A stretch of DNA of 49,067 nucleotides from Acidovorax sp. GTDB taxonomy: Bacteria > Pseudomonadota > Gammaproteobacteria > Burkholderiales > Burkholderiaceae_C. Below the pieces are notes generated by a model. That model ran no database searches and was not told the DNA's origin. It saw only the letters and a program-made list of their open reading frames with translations. How positions within the stretch are numbered: position 1 is the first letter of the stretch; each line of letters begins with the position of its first letter. The position numbers were made by a program, and so were the translations under genes. The DNA is taken from positions 1 through 49,067 of the forward strand of contig NZ_JALEGG010000194.1 of the NCBI RefSeq assembly GCF_022763525.1. Reading direction: 5' to 3'. Of this stretch, positions 8,753 through 16,859 are shown in pieces.

Positions 8753-10246
8753 ATGAGCAACCTCGCCCCCATCCACACCGCGGCATCGGCCGCCGCCACC
8801 ACTCCGCGCCCCGCCATCTCCGCCTGGCCCAACGTGGACGATCTGTACCGCCGCTTTGCCGATCTGGTGAAGCAGCCCATGCGCCCCATCCGCGCCGACA
8901 AGATGCCGCAGGTGATGCGCTACTTCGACGAGCGCTGCCAAGGCTCCAAACGCTTGTCTGAGCGCGCCAAGGCCGTGATCCCTGGCGGCGTGCAGCACAA
9001 CCTGGCCTTCAACCACCCGTTCCCGCTCGCCATCACGCAGGCCGATGGCGCGCACATGACCGACGTGGACGGCAACCGCTACATCGACTTCCTGCAGGCG
9101 GGCGGCCCCACGCTGCTGGGCTCCAACCACCCGGCCGTGCGCCAGAAGGTGAACGAGGTGCTGGATTCGTGCGGCCCCGTCACCGGCCTGCTGCACGAAT
9201 ACGAGGTCAAGCTCGCCGAGCTGGTGTGCCAGAGCATGCCCGGCGTGGACATGGTGCGCCTGCTGGGCTCGGGCACCGAGGCCGTGATGGGCGCGGTGCG
9301 CCTGGCGCGGGCCTACACCGGCAAGAAACGCATCATCAAGGTGGGCGGCGCCTACCACGGCTGGAGCGACCAGCTGGTCTACGGCATGCGCCTGCCGAAA
9401 ACCGGCCGCATGGAGGCCGTGGGCATCCCGCGCGGGGCCACTGGCAACACGCAGGAATGCAACCCCAACGACCTGGACGCCCTGCGCAGGCAGCTGCGGT
9501 GGAACCGCCTGCGCGGCGGCACCGCAGCCGTGCTGGTGGAACCCCTGGGTCCCGAGAGCGGCACCCGCCCCGTGCACCCCGACTACAACCGCCAGGTGCG
9601 GGCGCTGTGCGACGAATTCGGTGCGCTGCTGATCTTTGATGAGGTGGTGACGGGCTTTCGCATCGGCATGGGCGGCGCGCAGGCCTACTTCGGCGTCAAG
9701 CCCGACCTCACCGTGCTGGGCAAGTGCCTCACCGGCGGCTACCCCATGGCCGGTGCCATCGGTGGCCGCAAGGACATCATGATGATGCTGGTGGGTGGCA
9801 TCGGTGCCACCACCAAGCGAGCGTTCGTGGGCGGCACGCTCTCGGCCAACCCGCTGTCGTGCGTGGCGGGCTACTACGCGCTGCTGGAAGCGCAGCGCAC
9901 CGATGCCGCGGGCGTGGCCGGCCGTGCGGGCGACCGCTTGCGCCAGGGGCTCGAAGGCATCATCAACCGCCTGGGCCTGCCGTACGTGACCTACAACCTG
10001 GGCTCCATCGTGCACCTGCAGACCTCGGGCGTGTTGCTGCTGGACACCAGCAGCCTGTGGAAGCTCTTCAAGGTGAAGGACGAAGCCAAGCGCCGCAAGC
10101 ACATGATGGAAGAGATGGGCGCGGCCTACACCGCCCACGGCCTCATCACGCTGGCCGGCAGCCGCATCTACACGAGCCTGGCCGACACCGACGCCGTGAT
10201 CGACGATGCGCTCAATCGTTTTGAAGACGTCTTCAAGCTGGTGTGA
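8753..10246 (+). CDS. Class III PLP aminotransferase (GSA-aminomutase-like)
   Basis: 497 aa, PLP fold type I. Visible motifs: the substrate/PLP loop LLGSGTEAVMGAVRLARAYT, the GAYHGW aromatic stacking motif, LIFDEVVTGFR with the PLP-pyridine Asp, and the Schiff-base lysine Lys324 in VLGKCLTGGYPMAG. Longer than HemL (about 430) by an N-terminal extension of about 60 residues, so it is unlikely to be the haem enzyme. ATG at 8753 is preferred to TTG at 8735; no strong RBS is visible, so translation may be coupled to the aldolase. An amine- or amino-sugar-processing step in the cassette is the simplest reading. Confidence 0.87.
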   Translation: MSNLAPIHTAASAAATTPRPAISAWPNVDDLYRRFADLVKQPMRPIRADKMPQVMRYFDERCQGSKRLSERAKAVIPGGVQHNLAFNHPFPLAITQADGAHMTDVDGNRYIDFLQAGGPTLLGSNHPAVRQKVNEVLDSCGPVTGLLHEYEVKLAELVCQSMPGVDMVRLLGSGTEAVMGAVRLARAYTGKKRIIKVGGAYHGWSDQLVYGMRLPKTGRMEAVGIPRGATGNTQECNPNDLDALRRQLRWNRLRGGTAAVLVEPLGPESGTRPVHPDYNRQVRALCDEFGALLIFDEVVTGFRIGMGGAQAYFGVKPDLTVLGKCLTGGYPMAGAIGGRKDIMMMLVGGIGATTKRAFVGGTLSANPLSCVAGYYALLEAQRTDAAGVAGRAGDRLRQGLEGIINRLGLPYVTYNLGSIVHLQTSGVLLLDTSSLWKLFKVKDEAKRRKHMMEEMGAAYTAHGLITLAGSRIYTSLADTDAVIDDALNRFEDVFKLV

Positions 10247-10250
10247 CCCC

Positions 10251-10871
10251 ATGAGCACCGAAGACCAACTGCGCACCGAATGGTCCGCCCTGCGCGACCG
10301 CCTGCAGGCCAAGCAACTGCTGCGGGGCGAGGGCGCCAGCCTCTCGCTGCGCATTCCCGGCAGCGATGCCATGTGGTTCGGCCGCGCCACCGACGCGGCG
10401 CCACAGCGCCTGCCATTGCGCGGCGTCCCGGCGCAAGCCGAGGTGCATGCCGCGGCCTATGCACAGCGCGACGATGTGGGGGCCGTGGCCTGGGGTGGCG
10501 GCGCGTTCGGCCCCTGCCTGGCGGACTTTGGCGGTGCCATGCCCCAGGTGTTTGATGAACAGGCGCGCCATCTGGGCCCGATGCGTCCGGGCGGCACGGC
10601 GGCGGCTGCGCTGCACGGCCGCGGCAATGTGGCGCTGGTGGCCGGGCGCCCCCTCTGCCTGGGCATGACTGCCATGCGCCTTGCGCTCAATGCCGAGTTG
10701 TTCGAAAAATGTGCCAAGGCCTATGTGCTGGCCGTGGCGGGCGGCGGGCGCGTGCGGGCCTTGCCGTGGATCGTGCGCCTGGTGGCCAACCGGCGGCTGG
10801 GCAAAGACCAGCAGCGCGCGGCGGCCCGGCTGCAGCAGGGGCTGCTGCCCGAGGAAAGCAAGGGCTACTGA
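10251..10871 (+). CDS. Degenerate class II aldolase-like protein, zinc site lost
   Basis: 206 aa, starting 4 bp after the aminotransferase stop. The overall pattern of class II aldolases is recognisable: GEGASLSLRIPGSD (phosphate-loop position), AQAEVHAAAYAQRDDVGAVAW, FDEQARHLGPM, and an LVAGRPLCLGMT strand. The HxH pair is replaced by an AWGGG stretch and the third His region reads HGRGNVALVAG, so the usual zinc ligands are absent. It may be a non-catalytic partner or may have a different activity. A class II aldolase sits three genes upstream in the same operon. Confidence 0.6.
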   Translation: MSTEDQLRTEWSALRDRLQAKQLLRGEGASLSLRIPGSDAMWFGRATDAAPQRLPLRGVPAQAEVHAAAYAQRDDVGAVAWGGGAFGPCLADFGGAMPQVFDEQARHLGPMRPGGTAAAALHGRGNVALVAGRPLCLGMTAMRLALNAELFEKCAKAYVLAVAGGGRVRALPWIVRLVANRRLGKDQQRAAARLQQGLLPEESKGY

Positions 10872-10900
10872 GCGACCCATCTCACACAACGAGGGATCCC

Positions 10901-12070
10901 ATGAGTACGCACCACACCGAATCTATCCCCGCACCGCAGGTGGTCGCCGCGCTGGCCATCGGCACCATCGCCGTCCTCATGGTGGGCATCCAGCCCATTG
11001 TGCTGGGCGAACTGGTGGAGGCGCACCAGGTCAGCCTGGAGGGCGTGGGCATCGTGGCCATGGCCGAGATCATCCTGCTGGGTCTGGGCGTGGTGCTGGG
11101 CGACGCGCTGCTGCCCGTGGGCCAGTTGCGCTGGATCACCATCGCCGCCGCGCTGACGGCAGCGGGCCTGGACGGGCTCACGCTGCGGGCCACGGGCGAT
11201 GGCGCCATGACGGCGGTGCGCGCGGCGGCGGGGCTGGCCGAAGGCGTGCTGGTGTGGGGCACCACCGGCGTCATCGTGCGCACGGCCAACCCGGCGCGCG
11301 TGGGCGGCATCTTCTTTGTGCTCCAGACGCTGGCCCAGGCGCTCGTCGGCCTGTTGCTGGCCAACGCCATCATCCCGCGGTGGGGCTGGCAGGGGGCTTT
11401 CACGGCCCTGGGCATGCTGGCACTGTCGTGCTGCCTGCTGGCGTTCGCGCAGCCCTCGCGCCTGGCTGCGCTGGCGCCGCCTGCGGTGTCGGGGTTCCGC
11501 TGGTCGGTGCGCACGGCACAGCCCCTGGCCGTGGCGTTTCTGCAGCTGGCCACGCTGGGTTCGTTCTGGGCATACCTGGAGCCCCTGGGCAAGGTCGCCG
11601 GGTTTGACGGTCGCGGTGCGCAGACTCTGATTGCCGCCGTGCTGGCGACGCAAGTGGTGGCCGGCAGCGTGGCCACCTTTGCGGTCCGCCGCCTGCCCGT
11701 GGTGCCCACGCTGGCGGCGTGTTCGCTGGCGCTGGCCGCGGTCACCGGCACCGTCTACGAACTGCCCGGCGGCAGCACGCGGGACTTCGCACTGGCCTGC
11801 CTGCTGTTCGGCTTTGTGTGGCTCTTCATGCTGCCGTTCCAGATCGGGCTGGCCTTCCGTGCCGACGCGAGCGGGCGTCTCGCCAGCCTGGTGCCTGCTG
11901 CCCAGCTTCTGGGCAGCGCGTTCGGGCCGCTCATGGCGTCGTTCATCGTAAAGGGCGAGAACGCCAGCGCCGTGCCGTTGCTCAGCGCCGGGTTTGCCCT
12001 CGCTGCAGGCGTGCTCGTGGTGTTGGGGCGCGTGCGGTACGCCGCGCCCGCCGCAGGGGCGTTGCCCTGA
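10901..12070 (+). CDS. MFS transporter
   Basis: 389 aa, 11-12 hydrophobic helices (for example AALAIGTIAVLMVGIQPIVL at the N-terminus and a final GFALAAGVLVVLG). Small major-facilitator carrier with weak canonical motifs, so I cannot place it in a subfamily or predict its substrate. It lies inside the kinase/aldolase/aminotransferase run (30 bp after the previous stop, RBS gaggg), making it the likely inner-membrane importer for the compound degraded here, with the TorF-like porin as the outer-membrane entry. Confidence 0.82.
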   Translation: MSTHHTESIPAPQVVAALAIGTIAVLMVGIQPIVLGELVEAHQVSLEGVGIVAMAEIILLGLGVVLGDALLPVGQLRWITIAAALTAAGLDGLTLRATGDGAMTAVRAAAGLAEGVLVWGTTGVIVRTANPARVGGIFFVLQTLAQALVGLLLANAIIPRWGWQGAFTALGMLALSCCLLAFAQPSRLAALAPPAVSGFRWSVRTAQPLAVAFLQLATLGSFWAYLEPLGKVAGFDGRGAQTLIAAVLATQVVAGSVATFAVRRLPVVPTLAACSLALAAVTGTVYELPGGSTRDFALACLLFGFVWLFMLPFQIGLAFRADASGRLASLVPAAQLLGSAFGPLMASFIVKGENASAVPLLSAGFALAAGVLVVLGRVRYAAPAAGALP

Positions 12071-12182
12071 AGGCCGTTTCGCCGCCTCCGGCGCTCCGCT
12101 AGTCCTCCGACGTCTGTTCCACCTGCGCATGCCTGGCGCGCCCCGGCGTGGGGGCGTGCGCATCTCCCAAGGACCCTGAACC

Positions 12183-12974
12183 ATGGATTTCAAGAACCAA
12201 GTGGTGCTCATCGTGGGCGCGTCATCGGGCATGGGCCGCGCGCTCGCGCTGCGCCTGGCGGCCGAAGGGGCGCACGTGGTGGCCACCGCTCGGCGCAAGG
12301 ACAAGCTCGACAACCTTGCGGCCGAGATCGCGCAGGCCGGCGGCCGGTGCCTGGCCATCGCCGCCGACGCGCAAGACCCCGCCGCGGCAGAGCAGCTGGT
12401 GCAGCACGCAGTGCAGCAGCTCGGCCGCATCGACCTGGTGCTGCTCAACGCCGGGGGTGCACCCGCGCTGGACATGCGCGCCATGGAGGCGCGAGAAGTC
12501 ACGGCCTACATGCGCTCGAACTACGACGTGGCAGTGAATGTGCTCTTTCCCGTGCTGCACCAGATGGTGCGCCAGGGTGGCGGGCTGGTGGCGCAGACCA
12601 ACTCCCTCGCGGGCTGGCTGGGCGTGCCGCTGCAGGGGCCGTACTCTGCGGCCAAGGGCGCGCTCAGGCTGCTCATCGACACCTGCCGGGTCGAGTTCGG
12701 GCCGCTGGGCATCCGCTTCGTGTCCCTCTACCCCGGCTTTGTGACCACCGAGGCCGTGGCGGGCGATGGCATGCCCGCGCCCATGGCCCTGTCGGAGGCG
12801 CAGGCGGTGGAGCACATGCTGGGCGCGCTGCGCCGCGAGCCGCTGGACTACCTCTTCCCCTGGCGCATGGCGTGGCTGGTGCGGCTGTCGCTGCTGCTGC
12901 CCAAGCGCTGGACCACGCGCATCCTGCGCAGCGAGGTGCCTCCTTTGCCCGCCACCGCGCGGCCCGCCGCGTGA
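12183..12974 (+). CDS. Short-chain dehydrogenase/reductase
   Basis: 263 aa classical SDR. Cofactor motif VGASSGMG at residues 10-17, NAGG at the usual fourth strand, and catalytic Tyr154/Lys158 (YSAAK). The C-terminal tail (WLVRLSLLLPKRWTTRIL) is hydrophobic and basic and may touch the membrane. It is 112 bp after the MFS gene with an RBS-like aagga; no obvious terminator lies in that gap. It overlaps the possible GTG start of the ALDH gene, suggesting that the SDR oxidises an alcohol to an aldehyde for the next enzyme. Confidence 0.87.
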   Translation: MDFKNQVVLIVGASSGMGRALALRLAAEGAHVVATARRKDKLDNLAAEIAQAGGRCLAIAADAQDPAAAEQLVQHAVQQLGRIDLVLLNAGGAPALDMRAMEAREVTAYMRSNYDVAVNVLFPVLHQMVRQGGGLVAQTNSLAGWLGVPLQGPYSAAKGALRLLIDTCRVEFGPLGIRFVSLYPGFVTTEAVAGDGMPAPMALSEAQAVEHMLGALRREPLDYLFPWRMAWLVRLSLLLPKRWTTRILRSEVPPLPATARPAA

Positions 12975-12985
12975 AAGCCTCGGCC

Positions 12986-14431
12986 ATGACCACAACGATG
13001 CCCGTCGAGGACACCGGCCCGCAGGTGCTCCAGCGCCTGTTTGACAGCCAAGCCACCACCGCGCTGGCCCTGCGCAGCTCCACCGCGCGCGAGCGCGTGG
13101 CCAAGCTCCAGCGGCTGCGCGACGCACTGCTGGAGCGGCGCGAGGCGCTGTACGCCGCCTTTGCCGCCGACCTGCGCAAGCCCCCGCTGGAGGTGGACCT
13201 GACCGAGCTGCTGCCCGTGGTGGACGAGGCGCGCCATGCCATTGCACACCTGGCGGGCTGGATGAAGCCGCGCCGCGTGCGGCCCACGCTCACCACGCTG
13301 GGCACGCGCGCCCGGGTGCTGTACCAGCCGCGCGGGCGCTGCCTCATCATCGGCCCGTGGAACTACCCGGTGAACACCTTGCTGGGGCCGCTGGTGTCGG
13401 CCCTTGCGGCGGGCAATGCGGTGATCCTCAAGCCCTCGGAGTTCACGCCCCACGTCAACGCCGTGGTGGCCGAGCTGATGGCCGTGCTGTTCGACCCCGC
13501 CGAGGTGGCGCTGGTGCCCGGCGGCGTGGCCACCGCGCAGCACCTGCTGGCGCTGCCGTTCGACCACGTGTTCTTCACCGGCTCGCCCGCCGTGGGCAAG
13601 ATCGTGATGGCTGCCGCCGCGCAGCACCTCACTTCCGTCACGCTCGAACTGGGTGGCAAGTCGCCGGTGATCGTGGACGCGTCCGCCGACCTGCGCCGCG
13701 CGGCCGAGCTGGTGCTGTGGGGCAAGTTCACGAACGGCGGGCAGACCTGCGTGGCGCCCGACCATGTGTACGTGCACCGCAGCGTGCAGGCCCGCTTTGT
13801 GCAGCTGTGCCAGCAGATCCTGGCCGAGCGCTACGGCGCCACCGACGCGGCCGTGCGGGCCAGTCCCGACCTGGCGCGCATGGTCACGCGCCGCCATGCG
13901 GAGCGCCTGGGCGCGCTGATCGACGACGCGCTGGCGCGCGGCGCCACCTTGCTTGCGGGTGGCGCGCACCACGCGGACGAACGCTATGTGGCCCCCACGC
14001 TGCTGGGCAATGTGCCCGCCGACGCGCGCATCAGCGGCGAAGAGATCTTTGGCCCCGTGCTACCCATCGAGCCGTATGACGAACTGCAGGACGTCATCGA
14101 CCGCATCAACGCCCAACCCAAGCCGCTGGCGCTGTACCTCTTCAGCCGCCACCGGCCCACGCAGGCGCGCGTCACGGGGCAGACCAGCTCGGGCGGCATC
14201 TGCCTCAACCACTGCGTGCAGCAGTACGCGCACGGCGGGCTGCCGTTTGGCGGGGTCAACCAGTCGGGCATCGGCAACGCGCATGGCCTCTACGGCTTCA
14301 AGGCGTTTTCGCATGAGCGCGCCTGCCTGGCCGCCGGGCCGTTCACGGTGGTGCGCCTTTTCTTTGCGCCCTACACCGGGTTGCGGCAATGGCTCAGCGC
14401 CACCCTGGTGAAGGCACTGCGCTGGATGTGA
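12986..14431 (+). CDS. Aldehyde dehydrogenase, class 3/coniferyl-aldehyde-like
   Basis: 481 aa NAD(P)+ aldehyde dehydrogenase. Glu221 (LELGGKS) and nucleophile Cys255 (GGQTCVAP) are in place, with IIGPWNYPVNTLLGPL and EIFGPVLP motifs typical of the class 3 / CalB-like group, which lacks the long N-terminal arm and has a hydrophobic C-terminal tail (FTVVRLFFAPYTGLRQWLSA). Start ambiguity: ATG at 12986 or GTG at 12971, the latter overlapping the SDR stop as GTGA. Aromatic or long-chain aldehydes are plausible substrates by family, but not proven. Confidence 0.9.
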   Translation: MTTTMPVEDTGPQVLQRLFDSQATTALALRSSTARERVAKLQRLRDALLERREALYAAFAADLRKPPLEVDLTELLPVVDEARHAIAHLAGWMKPRRVRPTLTTLGTRARVLYQPRGRCLIIGPWNYPVNTLLGPLVSALAAGNAVILKPSEFTPHVNAVVAELMAVLFDPAEVALVPGGVATAQHLLALPFDHVFFTGSPAVGKIVMAAAAQHLTSVTLELGGKSPVIVDASADLRRAAELVLWGKFTNGGQTCVAPDHVYVHRSVQARFVQLCQQILAERYGATDAAVRASPDLARMVTRRHAERLGALIDDALARGATLLAGGAHHADERYVAPTLLGNVPADARISGEEIFGPVLPIEPYDELQDVIDRINAQPKPLALYLFSRHRPTQARVTGQTSSGGICLNHCVQQYAHGGLPFGGVNQSGIGNAHGLYGFKAFSHERACLAAGPFTVVRLFFAPYTGLRQWLSATLVKALRWM

Positions 14432-14467
14432 ACGTGGACAAGCGACAACGACGAGAAGACAAAACCT

Positions 14468-15013
14468 ATGAAACCCAACCTGAAATCCTGGTGCACCGCC
14501 GCCATGCTCGCGGCGGCAGGCATGGCGGGCCCTGCATGGGCGCAAGACGGCGCCGACGAATTTGTGGGCTACTGGAAGACGGCAGAGGGCGACGGCATCG
14601 TGCAGCTCAAGCGTTGCCCGCTGTTCAAGAACGCGCCGCCTACTGCGCTGTGCGGCGTGGTGGTGTGGGATGCGGAGGTGAACAACCCCACGCGCAAGTC
14701 CGCGCTGGACTGCAACCGCAAGGTGTTCGAAGCCTCCAAGTTTGACGGCACGGCCTGGTCCGAAGGCTGGGCCTTTGACACCCGCAAGCGCAAGTTCTAC
14801 AGCGCCAAGCTGCGCCTCAAGGGCGGCTACCTGCACATGCGCGCCTACGTGGGCAGCGAAGTGAATGGCGAGACCGAAATCTTCACCCGGGTGGCCGAGG
14901 TGCCGTCTGGTTGCGAAGCCCGCGCGGCCGACGCCACCTCGGTGCGCGGCGTGGGCGTGGAAGGCGCTGCGCAGGCCGCCGAGGCGTCCAAACCGCCCAG
15001 CCAGCGCCCATGA
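14468..15013 (+). CDS. DUF2147 secreted protein (second copy)
   Basis: 181 aa. Signal peptide about residues 1-26 (ending MAGPAWAQD), then the DUF2147 domain (FVGYWKTAEGDGIVQLKRCP, LCGVVVWD, GWAFDTRKRKFYSAKLRLKG, YLHMRAYVGSEVNGETEIF). It resembles the protein at 5070 across the whole domain but carries a roughly 30-residue Ala-rich C-terminal extension. The stop overlaps the ATG of the cytochrome gene (ATGA at 15010), tying it to the periplasmic redox genes that follow. Confidence 0.86.
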   Translation: MKPNLKSWCTAAMLAAAGMAGPAWAQDGADEFVGYWKTAEGDGIVQLKRCPLFKNAPPTALCGVVVWDAEVNNPTRKSALDCNRKVFEASKFDGTAWSEGWAFDTRKRKFYSAKLRLKGGYLHMRAYVGSEVNGETEIFTRVAEVPSGCEARAADATSVRGVGVEGAAQAAEASKPPSQRP

Positions 15014-15408
15014 ACGGCACCGCAAGTCCTTCGCTGACCATGCCGATGCTTTCCCGTTCCCTCCTGGCCTGTTGCGCTGCGCTGGCCTTGGCCCTGGCCG
15101 GCTGCAACGCCGGAACTCCCTCTGCAGCTACCGATTCCGACGTGCGCGCGGCCGAGGCCAGGCGCCCGCAAGACGCGCAGCTGGCCGCCAAGTACGAGCG
15201 CTCGTGCCTGCTGTGCCACGGCGTGCGCAGCGGCGCACCGCTGGTAGGTTTTGAGCCTGCCTGGAAGCAGCGCGTGGCGCAGGGCGAGGGGGTGCTGCTC
15301 GCCCATGTTCGCGACGGACTCAACGCCATGCCCGCCATGGGCCTGTGCACCGACTGCAGCGATGCCGAGCTGCGCCAACTCATCGACTTTGTGATCCGAG
15401 GCCAGTGA
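15010..15408 (+). CDS. Cytochrome c5-like monohaem lipoprotein
   Basis: 132 aa. Lipobox LAGC with Cys32, so probably lipid-anchored and facing the periplasm. One haem c site CLLCH (Cys66, Cys69, His70); likely axial Met in NAMPAMG (107 or 110); then a second Cys pair CTDC (113/116), characteristic of the c5 group. The ATG at 15010 overlaps the previous stop, but the ATG at 15040 is nearer the signal peptide and is equally possible. Directly abuts the FAD oxidase gene, so it is a candidate electron acceptor for that enzyme. Confidence 0.85.
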   Translation: MNGTASPSLTMPMLSRSLLACCAALALALAGCNAGTPSAATDSDVRAAEARRPQDAQLAAKYERSCLLCHGVRSGAPLVGFEPAWKQRVAQGEGVLLAHVRDGLNAMPAMGLCTDCSDAELRQLIDFVIRGQ

Positions 15409-16848
15409 ATGACCATGCCAGCCCACCACCCCACTCCTGCCACCGTTACCCGCCGCCGCGCAGTGGCTACGAGCGCATCCGCCGTGGTCGCGGGGCTGCT
15501 GGCCCAGCCGCTGATGATGGGCGCCGCCAGCGCGCAAGGCGCATCTGCCACCAGTGCCCCGCCAGCGGTCGCCTCGCCCCCGCCCTGGCAGAACTGGTCG
15601 GGCGTGCAGCGCGCGCAGCCCAGCGCGCGTCCCATACCCGCCAGCGAGGCCGAGCTGGCCGCGCTTTTGAAGCGCTCCAGCGGCGAGGTCCGGGTGGCGG
15701 GGGCAGGGCACTCGTTTACCGCGCTGGTGCCTACGCCGGGCACCCTGGTGTCGCTGGACAAGCTCTCCGGCATCGTGCGCATCGACAAGGCCGCGATGAC
15801 CGCCACCGTGCACGCCGGCACGCGCCTGGGCACGCTGGCCCGTGCGCTGGATGCCGAGGGCCTGGCGCTGCCCAACCTGCCGGATATCGATGCGCAAACC
15901 CTGGCCGGCGCCATTGCCACCGGCACGCACGGCACGGGGGCCCAACTACCCGCCGTGCACGATGGCGTGGTGGGCGCACGGCTCGTTCGGCCCGACGGGC
16001 AGGTGGTGGAGCTGGCCGGCCCGCGCGATGCGGATGCGCTGGCTGCCGTCCGCGTCTCGCTGGGCAGCCTGGGTGTGGTGTCGCAGCTCACGCTGCGCGT
16101 GGTGCCCGCATTCAACCTGCGGCGCAAGGTGTGGCTGCAGCCCATCGACGACCTGCTGCGCGACGCGCCGGCCCTGGCTGCCAAGCACCGGCATTTCGAG
16201 ATGTTTGTGCTGCCTTTCACCGGCTACGCGGCCGGCGTGATGCACGAGGTGTACGAGGGCAATGACATGCTGCTGCCCAGCTCCGCCGAGGACACCATGC
16301 TGGCCGACCTGCGCCGCCTGCGCGACTGGCTGGGCCGCTTTCCAGCGCTGCGCACCTGGGCCGCGCAACGCTTCATCGACCCGCAGCAGACGGAAGAAGC
16401 CCGCGAGCGCGCCCACCGCTTGCTCTCCACCGTGCGCTCGTCGCGCTTCAACGAGACGGAGTGGCATGTGCCGGCCGAGAACGGCATCGCCTGCCTGCGC
16501 CAGGTGATCGACGCCATCCACCAGCACAACGAGGCCTTCTACCCCATCGAGTTCCGTTGGGTGCGCGGCGACATCGCGTGGCTTAGCCCCTTCCATGGCC
16601 GCGACAGCTGCTCCATTGCGCTGCACGCCGCGGCGGGCGAGTCGTATGACTACCTCGTGCAGATTGGCGCCCGCATCTGCCAGGCCCACGGCGGACGCCC
16701 GCATTGGGGCAAGATGCACCCGTTGGCGGCGCCCGCGCTGGCGCCGCTGTATCCGCGCTGGCGCGATTTTCTGGCGCTGCGCCAGTCGTTCGATCCGCAG
16801 GGGCGCATGCTCAATGCCCACCTGCGGTCGCTGTTCGGCATCACCTGA
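15409..16848 (+). CDS. Tat-exported FAD-linked oxidase, sugar-lactone oxidase family
   Basis: 479 aa. Twin-arginine signal (TVTRRRAVATSASAVVAGLL, residues 13-32, cleavage near ASAQG). PCMH-type FAD domain with VRVAGAGHSFT, where His101 fits the position of covalent 8-alpha-histidyl FAD in aldonolactone oxidases, LAGAIATGTHGTG, and a C-terminal D-arabinono-lactone-oxidase domain ending GKMHPL...PQGRMLNAHLRSLFG. Starts immediately after the cytochrome stop. Likely oxidises a sugar lactone or polyol in the periplasm, with the cytochrome as electron acceptor; this is inferred from gene order. Confidence 0.85.
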   Translation: MTMPAHHPTPATVTRRRAVATSASAVVAGLLAQPLMMGAASAQGASATSAPPAVASPPPWQNWSGVQRAQPSARPIPASEAELAALLKRSSGEVRVAGAGHSFTALVPTPGTLVSLDKLSGIVRIDKAAMTATVHAGTRLGTLARALDAEGLALPNLPDIDAQTLAGAIATGTHGTGAQLPAVHDGVVGARLVRPDGQVVELAGPRDADALAAVRVSLGSLGVVSQLTLRVVPAFNLRRKVWLQPIDDLLRDAPALAAKHRHFEMFVLPFTGYAAGVMHEVYEGNDMLLPSSAEDTMLADLRRLRDWLGRFPALRTWAAQRFIDPQQTEEARERAHRLLSTVRSSRFNETEWHVPAENGIACLRQVIDAIHQHNEAFYPIEFRWVRGDIAWLSPFHGRDSCSIALHAAAGESYDYLVQIGARICQAHGGRPHWGKMHPLAAPALAPLYPRWRDFLALRQSFDPQGRMLNAHLRSLFGIT

Positions 16849-16859
16849 GGGAGTGCAGG

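Noticed and set aside
8021-10390. Long open frame on the minus strand opposite the aldolase and aminotransferase genes
   Set aside because: It lies antisense to genes with complete catalytic motifs, has His/Gln/Gly-rich low-complexity composition, and arises from the strong GC third-position bias.
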